Of a DNA stretch of 64,000 nucleotides, positions 54,340 to 64,000 are shown piece after piece (position 1 is the stretch's first letter; each line of letters begins with the position of its first letter). Where the stretch lies: assembly GCA_015179125.1 (NCBI GenBank), contig WHVA01000321.1, forward strand, positions 1-64,000, in the 5' to 3' direction. The notes under the pieces are model-generated. The model did not search any database. It was not told the DNA's origin and saw nothing but the letters and a program-made list of their open reading frames with translations. Origin of the DNA: Gautieria morchelliformis. Lineage: Eukaryota > Basidiomycota > Agaricomycetes > Gomphales > Gomphaceae. The translations under genes and the position numbers were made by a program.

Positions 54340-55650
54340 GCTCCAGCAGATCATGTCGGACATTCCTGAAATGAACATCAACGAGATCCAGGAACTCGAC
54401 ACAGAGCTCGCGCAGGCACAGCACGAAGCTGAGGAGCGGCTTAAGGCTCTTCAAGAAAAACGATGACTGGTGCAGGAGTGTAAGGAAGCTGCGGAGAAGA
54501 ACAGGGCAGGGATGAAGAAAAAGCCGAGGTGGAACAGAAGGAACCGGAGGCGCAGGCCGAGACTGTGCAAATAGCCGAAGAGGCGCAAAAAGCTGAAGAG
54601 GCACGGAAAGCCAAGGAAGCTTGGAAAGCAGAGGAAGCACAGGAGGGTGAGAAGAGAGCCTTGAAGGTGAAAGCCAACGAGGCTCGGAAAGGGATGGGGC
54701 CAGTGTTCAAACGTGAGCGAGAGCGGCTTCTGGATTTACTGAAAGCTGAAATGATGCAACAAGCAAATGTGGACCAAAACTATCACATCCCATCTCCCAA
54801 ATTCAGCAACCATGCAGGCTTGGATATTGGCAGCAAAACATGCGGCCGAAAGAAATGTGGCTAAGGCAAAGCCAAAAGCCTCAGGATCGAAGAAGAGGAA
54901 ATTGACCGAGTAGTCAGATGAGGAGTTGAATGAAGAGGTGAGGCCTTGGGTCAGGTTGACTTGGCTTAACGTGCGATGCGGGCAGGCGTCGCCAGACCCG
55001 ATGTCTGCGTGGGAAGAAAACTGCCTGCCAGCAGTGCATGGACCAGAAGGTCAGGTGTAGCTTCCTGGAGGGGAAGCGGAAGCGGAAGGATGAGGTGGAC
55101 ACCGAGGGACCGGGGTCAAAGAAGGCCAGTGTGTCTCTGGTCAAGTTGTTGGGAACCAAACCAACAGTGGACGTCCATGCAGAGCCGTCGGGAGCAGGGA
55201 TAAAGGGCTTGAAACCCAATGGGTTCTCGGGAGCTGAAGTCTCCCGAATGGTGAAGGACTTGCTGTCTCATCAGAACGAGCAGCTGGAGTGGAGCAACCA
55301 CCTGCTCCGAGGTGTCTTGGACTTTGTGCAGAGGATTGAGCAGCACAATTCCAAGCTGAACAAGCGGCTCCACTTGTGGGCCACAGCGGCTGAGAATGTG
55401 TCCTTGTGGACGGGTACGAGTTCGGATTGGGGTGGGTTCAATTTGGCTGGGGGTTTGGGTTTGGGTTTGGGTTTGGGTTCAGGGAGTGTGGAAAAAGAAA
55501 TAGGGGCAGATGAAAGAGATAAAGGAATAGAGAAAGCGACAGAGGAAAAAGACGGGAATGGGATCAAGTTAGGGTTTGGAAGACAGGGATGAGGAAAATG
55601 AGTGGGATGACAGGGGAAAAGATGCGGATGAGGATGCAACTATGGAAGAT
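54340..55650 (+). pseudogene. Antisense coiled-coil/cysteine-cluster gene in second Gypsy
   Basis: It lies between the 3' LTR (53768-54217) and the end of pol, on the strand opposite to pol. Parts: MSDIPEMNINEIQELDTELA near 54354, a long E/A/K-rich coiled coil (about 54390-54740), a cysteine cluster with CQQCMDQKVRCSF and basic KRKRK after it (about 55028-55090), a second coil EVSRMVKDLLSHQNEQLEWS...FVQRIEQHNSKLNKRL (about 55235-55370), a glycine-rich stretch and an acidic tail to about 55650. This order matches 40661-41905, although the sequences have diverged strongly. Function unknown. Treated as part of a fossil element. Confidence 0.72.
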
Positions 55651-55959
55651 AGCTAAACTATTGTTTTTGGTTTTATCTTTAATGTGAATCTTTTTTCTTG
55701 GTGTTTTGTATTTCGGGATGGGGATCGGGAATGGAAGTGAAATGAACTGACAGAGAGAAGGGAAAGACAAGAACTACAAGCGTAGCTATTCAGCAAAACA
55801 GCCAAAATACAAATAGCAGAAAGAGTGTTTTGTCTAACTAAGAAAGTGACTGTCAAATGAGTGAAAGGAAACAGGGGAGCCGAAGCTTGGGTTCAAGGAA
55901 CCCATGGTCCAGGCTTGGCAGGGTAGGCCGAGTGAAAGTCAGTCACAATTTAGGCCACA

Positions 55960-58900
55960 TGGCTGAGCTTTGTCACAAGGACCCATGACGTCTCTTCATT
56001 GGTACCTTCATAACCAGCCCAATGGACAAGGTATGGGAGGTGACAGGGTCTATGGCGTCAGTCAATCTTGTAATCAAGAATCTCAGAAATCTCATACTCT
56101 GTCTCACTGTTGATCTCGACTGGGGGCGGCGGAGAGTGAACCCGATTCGGAATGGTGTTCGGGATTGCAGGTTCGAGCATGGAGACATGAAAGACTGGGT
56201 GGACTTCCCCAAGGTTATCTGGCAGGCATAGAGTGTAAGCTCGGGATGCGGCCTGGCCAATAATCTCAAAGGGACAGAGGTACTTCTCAGCCGGCTTCTT
56301 CGAGGGCCGGGTTGTCCAGACGAACTGCACTTTTACAAATGTGGAGCATCCTATTGTGAACTCTGGGTGCAGGAGTGAGACATGCATCGGCCGACTGATA
56401 CTGAGATTGAGTGGATTTGATTTGCTCTTTCAGGGCAGCGTGAAGCTGGTCAAGGTGAACTGCGAAGTCTCGTGCTCAGGAGGGTGCGAGGACCCATTTG
56501 GGGTGAACCATGAGGTTCGGATTGTATCCCTTGTTGGCAAAGAAGGGTGATATGCCGGTAGTTGCACTGGGAGCATTGTTGTACGCAAACTCAGCGAGTG
56601 GTGGCAACTCGGACCAATTGTCCTGTTGATAATTGAAATACACAAAAAGATACTGTTCCAGAGTTTGGTTGACATGTTCGGTTTGACCATCGCCTTCAGG
56701 ATGATATCCCAAGGCGAAATGCAGTTTCTTGTCCAGAGGAACGGACAAAATGCGAGACGAATTCCGAACCTCAGTCAGATGTCACATGGCTAGGGACACC
56801 GTGCTTTGAGAACACATACAAGATGAACAGGCGGGCGAGGTCTGTGGATGTGACCATGTCGTAGGTTGGGATGAATATGCTCTGCTTGATTAAGTGGCAA
56901 ACTACTACAAGGATTGCAGTGAATCCTGAAGATGCCGGCAACTGCTCAATGAAATCCATGGAGATGGAATTCCAGGGTTGCTTGGGTATCGGAAGCTGCT
57001 GAAGAGAGCCGTAAGACCGGTGACGCTGTGACTTTTATTGCAAGCAAGTAGTGCAGGACTTGGGAAAGTTGATGATTAAAGAGAGAATTGCAGGCCATGT
57101 GTATTCCCGCCGAATGAGTTCTAAGGTCTTGTTTTGGCCAAAGTCTCCTGAGAGTACATGGTCATGTTTGTACTGAAGTACTCGGAGCCGGAGATCGTCT
57201 GCATCAGGAAGGTATATGCGGCCATCAAGGCTGAGGGAGCCGTCCTTGGTTTGTGTCCATCTTTGTGTCCATCTCAGGTCTGAACTATCGTCGAGATGGT
57301 TAGCGGCTACAGGATCAGATGCCAGGTTAGCTAATATGTTGGCATGAAGCTTCTCGGAGTCCATCATGGTGCTTGCCCGAAGAATGGGTTCAAGCAGATA
57401 AGTTCCCCAGAGGGATTCCAACAGTTGTTGATTAGTGAAAATTGGTTGGAGTTTGCGGGTTGACTCAGCCGTAGTCATTACCTCCCTCTTTAAGTAGATA
57501 TCCCATTGTCTAGTTAGAGTGTTGGGCTTTGTACTGAGCTTTCCAGGACGGAACCGAATAATGAGGTTAAATTGCGAGAGGACTTTGGACCAGCGGGCTT
57601 GTTGTCGGGTTAAACTTTGTGGTGGCAAAATACTCCAAGTTTTTGTGGTTGGTAACAACATCGATAGGGGAGCCGGGGCCCTCCAGAAAGTGTCTCCAAT
57701 GTTGAAATGCTTCAAAAATTGCCAATATCTCTTTATCATGGACATTGTAATTTAATTCAGCATCAGAAAATGTTTGGGAATGGAAAGCGACCAGGTTCAG
57801 GACACCTTCTTCATCAAACAATGACAGGATTGCACCAAGGGCATAATCCGAAGCGTCGGCTTCCACGACCATGGGCCGGTCGGGAATCCAGTGCAACAGA
57901 ATCAGGGCCAAAGTGAAAGCTTCCTTGAGGTAATTGAAAGACTTTTGGCATTCTTCAGTAAACACCCAAGGGGTGCCTTTATGAGTAAGCCAGGTTAGGG
58001 GGACCGTGATGTTGGAATAGTTATAGATAAAGCGGCGGTAAAAATTGGCGAAGCCGAGGAAGGACTGTATGTCTTTTACCTTCTGAGGTTTGGGCCAATC
58101 ATGGATTGTCTGGACTTTGTCTTTGGACATGGTAAAGGCATTGGTAGACAGTATATACCCTAAGAATTCCACGGAATCTCGGTGCCATTCGCATTTGTTG
58201 GGTTTAGCATAGAGACCGTGTTTCTGAAGACACCGCAATATTTCACGGACATGTTCCCTGTGTTTGACTGGGTCGTCTGAGTAGATGAGTATGTCATCAA
58301 GATACACAACGATGCATACATCAAGCATATCTCCAAAGACATCATTCATACAATGTTGAAAAACCGCAGGTACATTTGTTAAGCCGAAAGGCATGACTAG
58401 CCATTCGAAAGAGCTGTACCGGGTCCAGAATGCTGTTTTCCACTCGTCACCTTCGGGGACTCAGAGGAGGTTGAATGCATGCCGAAGGTTGATTTTGGTA
58501 TAAATACGAGCCTTATGGGGTGCATCCAACAAGTTGGTAATCAGCAGGAGTGGATAGCGGTCCTTCTTCATAATCTTATTGAGTGCTTGGAAATCCATGC
58601 AGAGCCAAAGTTCACTACTGTGCTTTTTGACAAAGAGGATAGGGGCTCCATGGGAGGACCGAGTGGGCCGAATGTAACCCAATTTCAGGTGCTCATCAAT
58701 GAAAGCTCGGAGCATGGCAATATCCAGGGTAGAGAGCGAATATAAAAGGGGTTGAGGAGGAGTAGCACCATCCTCTAAAGCAATCTTGAGATCCGGTGGG
58801 GAGCCAAGGCATCACCCTTGGACTTGCTAAAGACACTGTGAACTCATGATACTCCTTCAGAATATCCTTTAGATCCACCAGGTCGGGTTGCACAGAAGCC

Positions 58901-60270
58901 GAATGGGCCGAAACCTCAGATTTGGGCTGTGACAGGTTTAGCTGGCAACATTGGGAACCCTCTAGTTTGCAGGCATAGTAAAACACTGCCACATTCAGGA
59001 CAGCCACCCTGGGGGCTTCCAAGCTCAGGTTTGGCTCGGCCTTGGCTGTGGAGGCGCGAGCAGCTGGAGCTGGCAGGTTGTCCACATGACTGCCCAGGAG
59101 GGTAGTTCATAACGTAATACTGCCCAGTCAGTACCCAGTCAATCAATGGATTGTAGTGGGTGAGCCAGTTGTGTCCAAGAACTACCAAAACAGACGAATC
59201 AAGAGGGGTGACATAAACGTCAACAGAATGGGTGTGACCATCGGGGAAACGAATAGGTGGTTCTACAGCTTCAGTAATTACCAAATTTACACTACCATCA
59301 AACAAACGGAGCGGGATTCGATCTACACATCGGGTTTTCAGACTATTTCTACTTACAAACACAGATTCAATACAACAATGAGTAGAACCAGAATCTACTA
59401 GGGCTTTAAACTTTTGGTTGGGGAGCAGAGATGAGGATAAACTAACTACAAGACAATTTGGAGAACAGAGAGCAGAAGCATTGATTCTTACTTCCCCTAA
59501 TGCACTAGCCGAGTCAACGCGACCCTCGGTATGCACGGAGGCCGTAGGGCCGCTGACTATTTTTTTGCGCCCAAAGCTGAACTTTCGGTTTTATCATCGG
59601 ACGTCTTCCCATCAGAAGCCGCGGCTGCCTGGGCCGACATGCCTCTTGGACAATCCTTTGCATGGTGGCCACTCTGCGCACAGACTAAGCAGAGGTTGTT
59701 ATCCATGCGACACTGGCATTCTGCAGGCATGAGTTTGCGTTTGCTGTCCTTGCCGAGTTGGTCTGGTTCGGGTTTTTTCTGACCCTTGGACTGATTATTC
59801 CCTTTCGGCTTGTCCTTGCCTTTGCCTTGGTTGTTACCAGCAGTGGCATTGGAGTTGCCAGAACCTTGACCTCGACGTTGGTCGTTGTTCTGGGATCCTT
59901 GGTTTTGGTTGGCTGACCTATCGTTCTTGGCCTTGGGTTTGGGAGTGGCATGAGTCTCGCAAGAGAGTTCACCCCGATGTTCCCAATACCTCTGGTTGAT
60001 TTTTTGAACAAGGTCTCGGAGGTCGTCAAGGGTTCGGGGTTTGTCGAAGTGCACCATTTCGTCCTTGATTCGCTTCGGCAAACCCAAATAGGCTCGGCGA
60101 TGCAAAGCCGAATCATTATACTGGAGGACGGATGCAAGCATGTAAAATTCGATGAAAAACCGCGCTGCCTGGCGGTTATCCTTCATGACCAAATTCTCGA
60201 GCTCAATTTCAGCATCCTTCCCATCACTAACAACACTCCATGAAGCTGGTGAGCTAACCTCACCACACCC
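55960..60270 (-). mobile_element. Second Ty3/Gypsy chromovirus fossil, minus strand
   Basis: Parts from right to left: Gag C-terminal half with a CCHC knuckle (CLVCAQSGHHAKDC, about 59680; Gag about 60270-59560), protease (ALVDSGSTHCCIES, about 59380), reverse transcriptase with YLDDILIYS (about 58720-58050), RNase H with VEADASDYALG (about 57860-57650), integrase zinc site and core (about 57300-56560), GPY/F and chromodomain (about 56330-55980). With the LTR and antisense gene to its left it spans 53768-60270. The Gag N-terminus and 5' LTR are not present. Several breaks; moderately old. Confidence 0.92.
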
Positions 60271-60703
60271 CAACCCAGCAGCTCCCTCTCACTGATAGAT
60301 CAGCGTAGTTGAAGCTGGAGATGATGGGCTTGATCGAGGGTGGGTGCGAGTCGGCACGAACGCTTCAAATGGTAGTTGCCAGTTGACCGCCAAAAGTTAG
60401 CGGCGGTTGCTGCCGAGCGGCACCAGTGAACGAGTTATACACGATTCGTAGTGGTTGGCGCCATGTGGTGCTGAATGGTGGTAATCGCCGGTGAACAGCG
60501 CTGGCCACCAGCGTGCAGCAGTGCTGACTTATGCTGTCCACGGCCGACCTGTATCTCACGGCCTCAAACACCAATGCAGGGTAGACACCCACCATGTGTC
60601 CTGTGATGAGTGCTCCCTGTCACTCATATACAGCGTGAATCGGCGCTGAGGCCTTGAAGAAAACAGGTTGAGGTCGACAGGCTTGTCCACAATCTGTCAA
60701 CAA
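60271..60703. other. Intergenic with a block repeated at 61.5 kb
   Basis: About 110 bp around 60350-60440 (GATCGAGGGTGGGTG, GCTTCAAATGGTA, AGCGGCGGTTG, GGCACC) recurs diverged at about 61525-61620 in the same orientation. It looks like a dispersed, non-coding repeat family. Confidence 0.55.
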
Positions 60704-60972
60704 GGCTGTCAACCCATAAGCCATGGGCTTGGGCAATTCTCCATGCGTGAGGATGGAGCACGTGACACGGGACCCGCGTCGTGACTCTACTCTCAGTGTA
60801 ATTGACACTATATAGCTGTTAATAAATATGTTTATTAGGCTGTCAACCCATAACCCATGGGCTTGGACGATTCTCCATGGCGAGGATGGAGCACGTGACA
60901 CGGGACCCGCATCGTGACTCTACTCTCAGTGTAATCGACACTATATAGCTGTTAATAAATATGTTTATTAGG
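60704..60972 (+). repeat. 134-bp tandem duplication
   Basis: Two copies, 60704-60837 and 60838-60972, are nearly identical. Each has AACCCATAASCCATGGGCTT, GAGCACGTGACACGGGACCC, CACTATATAGCTG and AATAAATATGTTTATTAGG. CACGTG and a TATA-like box in each copy suggest a promoter-type unit, but no gene follows. Confidence 0.88.
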
Positions 60973-61785
60973 CAACTGACAAACAGCAGCATCTTCCATA
61001 TCTCAGCATAAAACGGTGGAGATCATATCAAACGGGTCTATTTCTGGTTGCAGGACAACAGCGTGTGGTGCAAGTATACTGTAGACCATGTACAGTAGGC
61101 ACCAATGCTTATAACTAATCGGAAGCCCACACTGTACATGCAAAGAAGTGCACATTCCCCCCGCGTGCGGCCCGACTCGGAAACGATGGTCGAGGCTGTG
61201 GCCTATGTGGACAGGGAGCATCGTTGAGTGGTGGATCGCGGGGTGGAACGTGAGTGGACGGCGAGCGACAATGAACGGGATACGGTGTCGAGCGCGAGGG
61301 GGCAGCGGGGTACAGGGAGGGAGGCCAAGGGCAGGTGAGGCAGGTGAGTCTCAGCGCCGAACGTTAGATAACATTGCTCACCTGAGAGGCGGAGCGAGTG
61401 GGTACGACGTTCCTCGTGGAACTCGAGGGTGCACCAATGGCGGCCCCTTAGCGTTGGGTGCGAGCGACATTCGATGGGACGTGGTGAACCACGCGTTGTG
61501 TGACAACGCGCAACAGCGTGTGATCGAGGGTGGGTGGGAGTGGGCGGGAGTGCTTCAAATGGTAATTCCCACCATTGACGGTCGAAAGTCAGCGGCGGTT
61601 GGTGCCGGGCGGCACCGGCCAAACCGTGCATTACTGCCATACTGCCATGGACCGTGTCCATGCAAGTCTGAACGGCCGGGTCGTTCTCGGCTGAGGGCCT
61701 GTCACGGCTATAGCCGGACTTTGCAGATCACTACTAGTTATCGTGAGGCATTGAACACTCAGCTTACCTGAGGTCATTGAAATAG
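60973..61785. other. No gene recognised
   Basis: Open stretches occur on both strands (for example plus strand 61148-61771, 207 codons). They have skewed composition and conflicting frames and show no domain. Part of the region is the repeat shared with 60.35 kb. Confidence 0.45.
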
Positions 61786-61960
61786 GAATAGTGATGGGCA
61801 CAGCTCGGCCCAGGCCGTCTGCTGAGCCAGGCCAAGCCGCCGATAGGCCGAGCCAAACCAGGCCCAAGCCGTTGGCACATCCGGCTCCAGGGCCTGGCTC
61901 AGGTTTTGACAGGCCAGAGCCAAGCCAGGAAGCCAGGGCCTGCGGGCGCTTAAATCCAGG
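61786..61960. repeat. GGCC-rich degenerate repeats beside GTGATGGGCAC
   Basis: After ATAGTGATGGGCACAGCTCG the sequence is a run of GGCCnAGCC/GAGCCAGGCC words. Such runs next to a GTGATGGGCA motif resemble one end of some fungal hAT elements, but no opposite end or target duplication was found. Confidence 0.4.
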
Positions 61961-62281
61961 ATCTTCGGTCGCCAAAAAGGACATCTGTGCTCTGATACTG
62001 GCACGTACATAAACAGTTTTTCATGATATGTAGTGTAGTTACAGTGGTCTTAAACCTTACTCTCTACCCACTTGCCATCTGTTGGAGTTGCAAACCGCAG
62101 CGCCCGAAGCCCCTGATTAGTCAGCAGGTCATTATTGACCGTTTTAGGTCTTGCGCAGTCGCAAGACATTCTTTTATTCCCCTTTATTGCGAGTCTTATT
62201 GTTCTCATGAAATTATAAGTAGCTACTGTCATGTAAAGTCTCCCTCAGTGGTTTGACACCGTGCAAACACTGAGTTGATTT

Positions 62282-62690
62282 GTCATCGTATAGTCTTGTT
62301 ATTATTATACCATCCACTTGCCATGTGTCATCATCGTATCGATGATTCCGATGATTCCGGGGCAGGTAGTGATTGCGACGACATCATCGACGATCAATAG
62401 TATAAAGATGGGTGCGCAGGTGGTTGTGGGGGTGCCTGCGTTTTACGTAATCCTGACTAAGACGCAAACAGACCACGCATACTGACTAAGATGCTGCGCA
62501 CGACGCGTGTTCTCTCCCTCTGCCATCATCCTCCCACCGTCCTCCCAGCGTGCTTCTTTCACATCTATTTCTGTCTCAAGTATGTTCTCACCTCCTGGAT
62601 CAATTGACTGACCCTGATGAGGCATGCAGAAGCTTTTAATTCACTGGTGTGTCTCTCATTTAATTTTCGCTTTTTTAGCTCATTTTTGGC
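62282..62690 (+). promoter_or_regulatory. TATA promoter and leader start of a Helitron-like unit
   Basis: The stretch has ATCATCGTATCGATGATTCC palindrome-like words (62330-62360), TATAAAG at 62401-62407, then a pyrimidine-rich start region (TTCTCTCCCTCTGCC, 62510-62525) leading into the tandem array. The order parallels the 6190-6900 region. No Rep-helicase gene is reached before the window ends, and a 5' TC terminus could not be fixed. Confidence 0.45.
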
Positions 62691-63480
62691 CCCTTTTTAA
62701 GCCAGATTACACCTCTCACCTCCTCTTCACTCTACCTGTGGGTGTCTCCCTGCATTCTGGTGAGCATCCTGGCCCAATTTTCGCTTTTTTGGATGGTTTG
62801 CTCATGCCAACAGCTCTGCAGTGCCTTGGGTATGTTTTTCTCTTTTATTTTGGCTTTTTAAGGCGTATTTTGGCCTATCATATGCCAGATCTACCCTCTC
62901 AGCCTCATATCTCTTAGGTATGATCTCATGCTCAGAGCAATTTCCTTTTTCTGTGTTAATTTTCGCTTTTTTGCCCCATTTTCCCCCCTTTTCGGGCCAG
63001 ATTACACCTCTCACCTCCTCTTCACTCTACCTGTGGGTGTCTGTCTGCATTCTGGTGAGCATCCTGCCCTTATTTTCGCTTTTTTGGGTGGCTTGCTCAT
63101 GCCAACAGCTCTGCAGTGCCTTGGGTATGTTTTTCTCTTTTATTTTCGCTTTTTAAGGCTTATTTTGGCCTATCTTATGCCAGATCTACCCTCTCAGCCT
63201 CATATCTCTTAGGTATGATTTCATGCTCAGAGCAATTTCCCTTTTCTGTGTTAATTTTCGCTTTTTTGCCCCATTTTCCCCCCTTTTCAGGCCAGATTAC
63301 ACCTCTCACCTCCTCTTCACTCTACCTGTGGGTGTCTGTCTGCATTCTGGTGAGCATCCTGCCCTTATTTTCGCTTTTTGGGTGGTTTACTCATGTCAAC
63401 AGCTCTGCAGTGCCTTGGGTATGTTTTTTCTCTTTTGATTTTGCTTTTTAAAGTTTATTTGGCTTTTTTTCAAGCTTACT
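62691..63480 (+). repeat. 295-bp tandem array of exon/intron-like units
   Basis: About 2.7 units with a 294-295 bp period. Each unit has a 54-nt block (62706-62759, 63001-63054, 63296-63349) followed by GTGAGC, a 16-nt block (62814-62829 and repeats) between CAACAG and GTATGT, and a 15-nt block (62903-62917 and repeats) between CTCTCAG and GTATGA. The spacers of 54-83 nt nearly all contain ATTTTCGCTTTTTT or a one-base variant. Donors and acceptors are good fungal splice sites. I infer a spliced leader as at 1-860; expression evidence is lacking. Confidence 0.65.
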
Positions 63481-63699
63481 TAGGTATGTTCCTATTCTCA
63501 TAGCAATTTTCCTTTTTGGCACCAATTTTGGGTTTGACCTTAACTGATCAGTTTGCTATTTCTTTCGGTCCCAGCTATTCAGTATGGTTTTGCCATTTGT
63601 ATGTTGTATTTTCAAGCTAATGTTGACTTGGCCATTAGTTTCCCTCCTTGGTTTTTGCTGGGCTTTGTGCCGTGCTAATCTCTCTGTCCTGCCTAGAGT

Positions 63700-64000
63700 G
63701 ATTGAGGTGGTTGGTTGGTTGGATTGTGCACTGGAAGCTTGCATTGCAGTTTGATTCTGGCCAGAGTTACAACTCCAGTGTGGTCTGTGGACTAGGATTG
63801 GTTTGGTGGTGCACATTGGATTTAGGCGGATTGACCACCTCACTGGTATCTGTGGTGGATTTGTTTGGATGGGTGGTCGGTTGGTTGGATTGTGCACTGG
63901 GAGCTTGCATTGCAGTTTGATTCCGGCCAGAGTTATAACTCTGTTAGCCAGTGTGGTCTGTGAACTGGGATTGGTTTGGTGGCACACATTGGGTTTAGAC
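63700..64000 (+). repeat. 166-bp tandem repeat, running off the window
   Basis: GGATTGTGCACTGG starts at 63721 and again at 63887, and the following sequence stays collinear to the window edge, with a small insertion near 63940. TTGGTTGG words precede both copies. At least two copies are present. Confidence 0.85.

Noticed and set aside
55445-55480. Run of TTTGGG words that looks telomere-like
   Set aside because: Only about five units, inside the glycine/leucine-rich part of the antisense gene; the surrounding sequence is ordinary interior DNA.
61148-61771. 207-codon plus-strand open stretch
   Set aside because: Skewed composition, strong open shadow on the other strand, partly repeat sequence, no domain.
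62080-62130. Possible tRNA-like sequence
   Set aside because: No cloverleaf with proper acceptor stem and T-loop could be drawn.

Overview
The window looks like a transposon-dense stretch of a basidiomycete (Agaricomycetes) nuclear genome. The evidence is short introns of about 46-60 nt with GTRNGT donors and CTNAC branch sites, chromodomain-bearing Ty3/Gypsy elements, a Helitron of fungal type, a hAT remnant, an IS630/Tc1-type transposase gene with several introns, and tyrosine-kinase-like (TKL) and KIN4-like kinase relics. A boletoid or similar mushroom would fit, but I cannot fix the genus. No rRNA, tRNA, CRISPR array or bacterial signal was seen.

Layout. 1-6123: an autonomous Helitron whose left end lies outside the window. 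It has a leader of repeated exon/intron-like units (1-860), one long intact Rep-helicase gene (914-5974) and a textbook 3' end (hairpin plus CTAG, 6096-6123). 6124-8267: a second segment closed by a related 3' end, with its own GC-rich promoter, a microexon-like array and a 21-bp minisatellite where the coding gene would be. 8268-13088: LTR pieces and a plus-strand Gypsy chromovirus with its 3' LTR. 13089-15850: unrecognised sequence, then a Copia tail and LTR. 15900-17827: a TKL kinase pseudogene split by a solo LTR. 19167-19800: a short hAT element with perfect 8-bp target duplications. 20674-21342: a lysine-rich hypothetical gene. 21885-22855: a KIN4-like kinase pseudogene. 23400-26269: a chromodomain tail and a short-LTR element with an arginine-rich gag-like interior. 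26980-29092: a degraded coiled-coil gene split by a 400-bp foldback element. 29280-38859: Gypsy copies in opposite orientations and three copies of a roughly 1-kb LTR. 39902-45790: a Gypsy piece (minus strand) joined to a Copia piece. 46300-51400: degraded Cys/His-rich gene pieces, a hypothetical gene and the IS630/Tc1-like transposase gene. 51870-60270: a second Copia remnant and a second minus-strand Gypsy chromovirus. 60280-62280: repeats. 62280-64000: the apparent left part of another Helitron-like unit, again a TATA box followed by an exon/intron-like tandem array.

Two themes stand out. First, three separate leader regions of Helitron type each consist of tandem units that look like small exons separated by short introns (57-nt, 13-nt, and 54/16/15-nt exons), and in the coding Helitron a final intron appears to assemble the ATG start codon. 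Second, two different Gypsy chromovirus families each carry, between the end of pol and the 3' LTR and on the opposite strand, a gene of shared layout: charged coiled coil, cysteine cluster, second coil, acidic tail.

The retroelements are treated as fossils and are described only by family, extent and parts.
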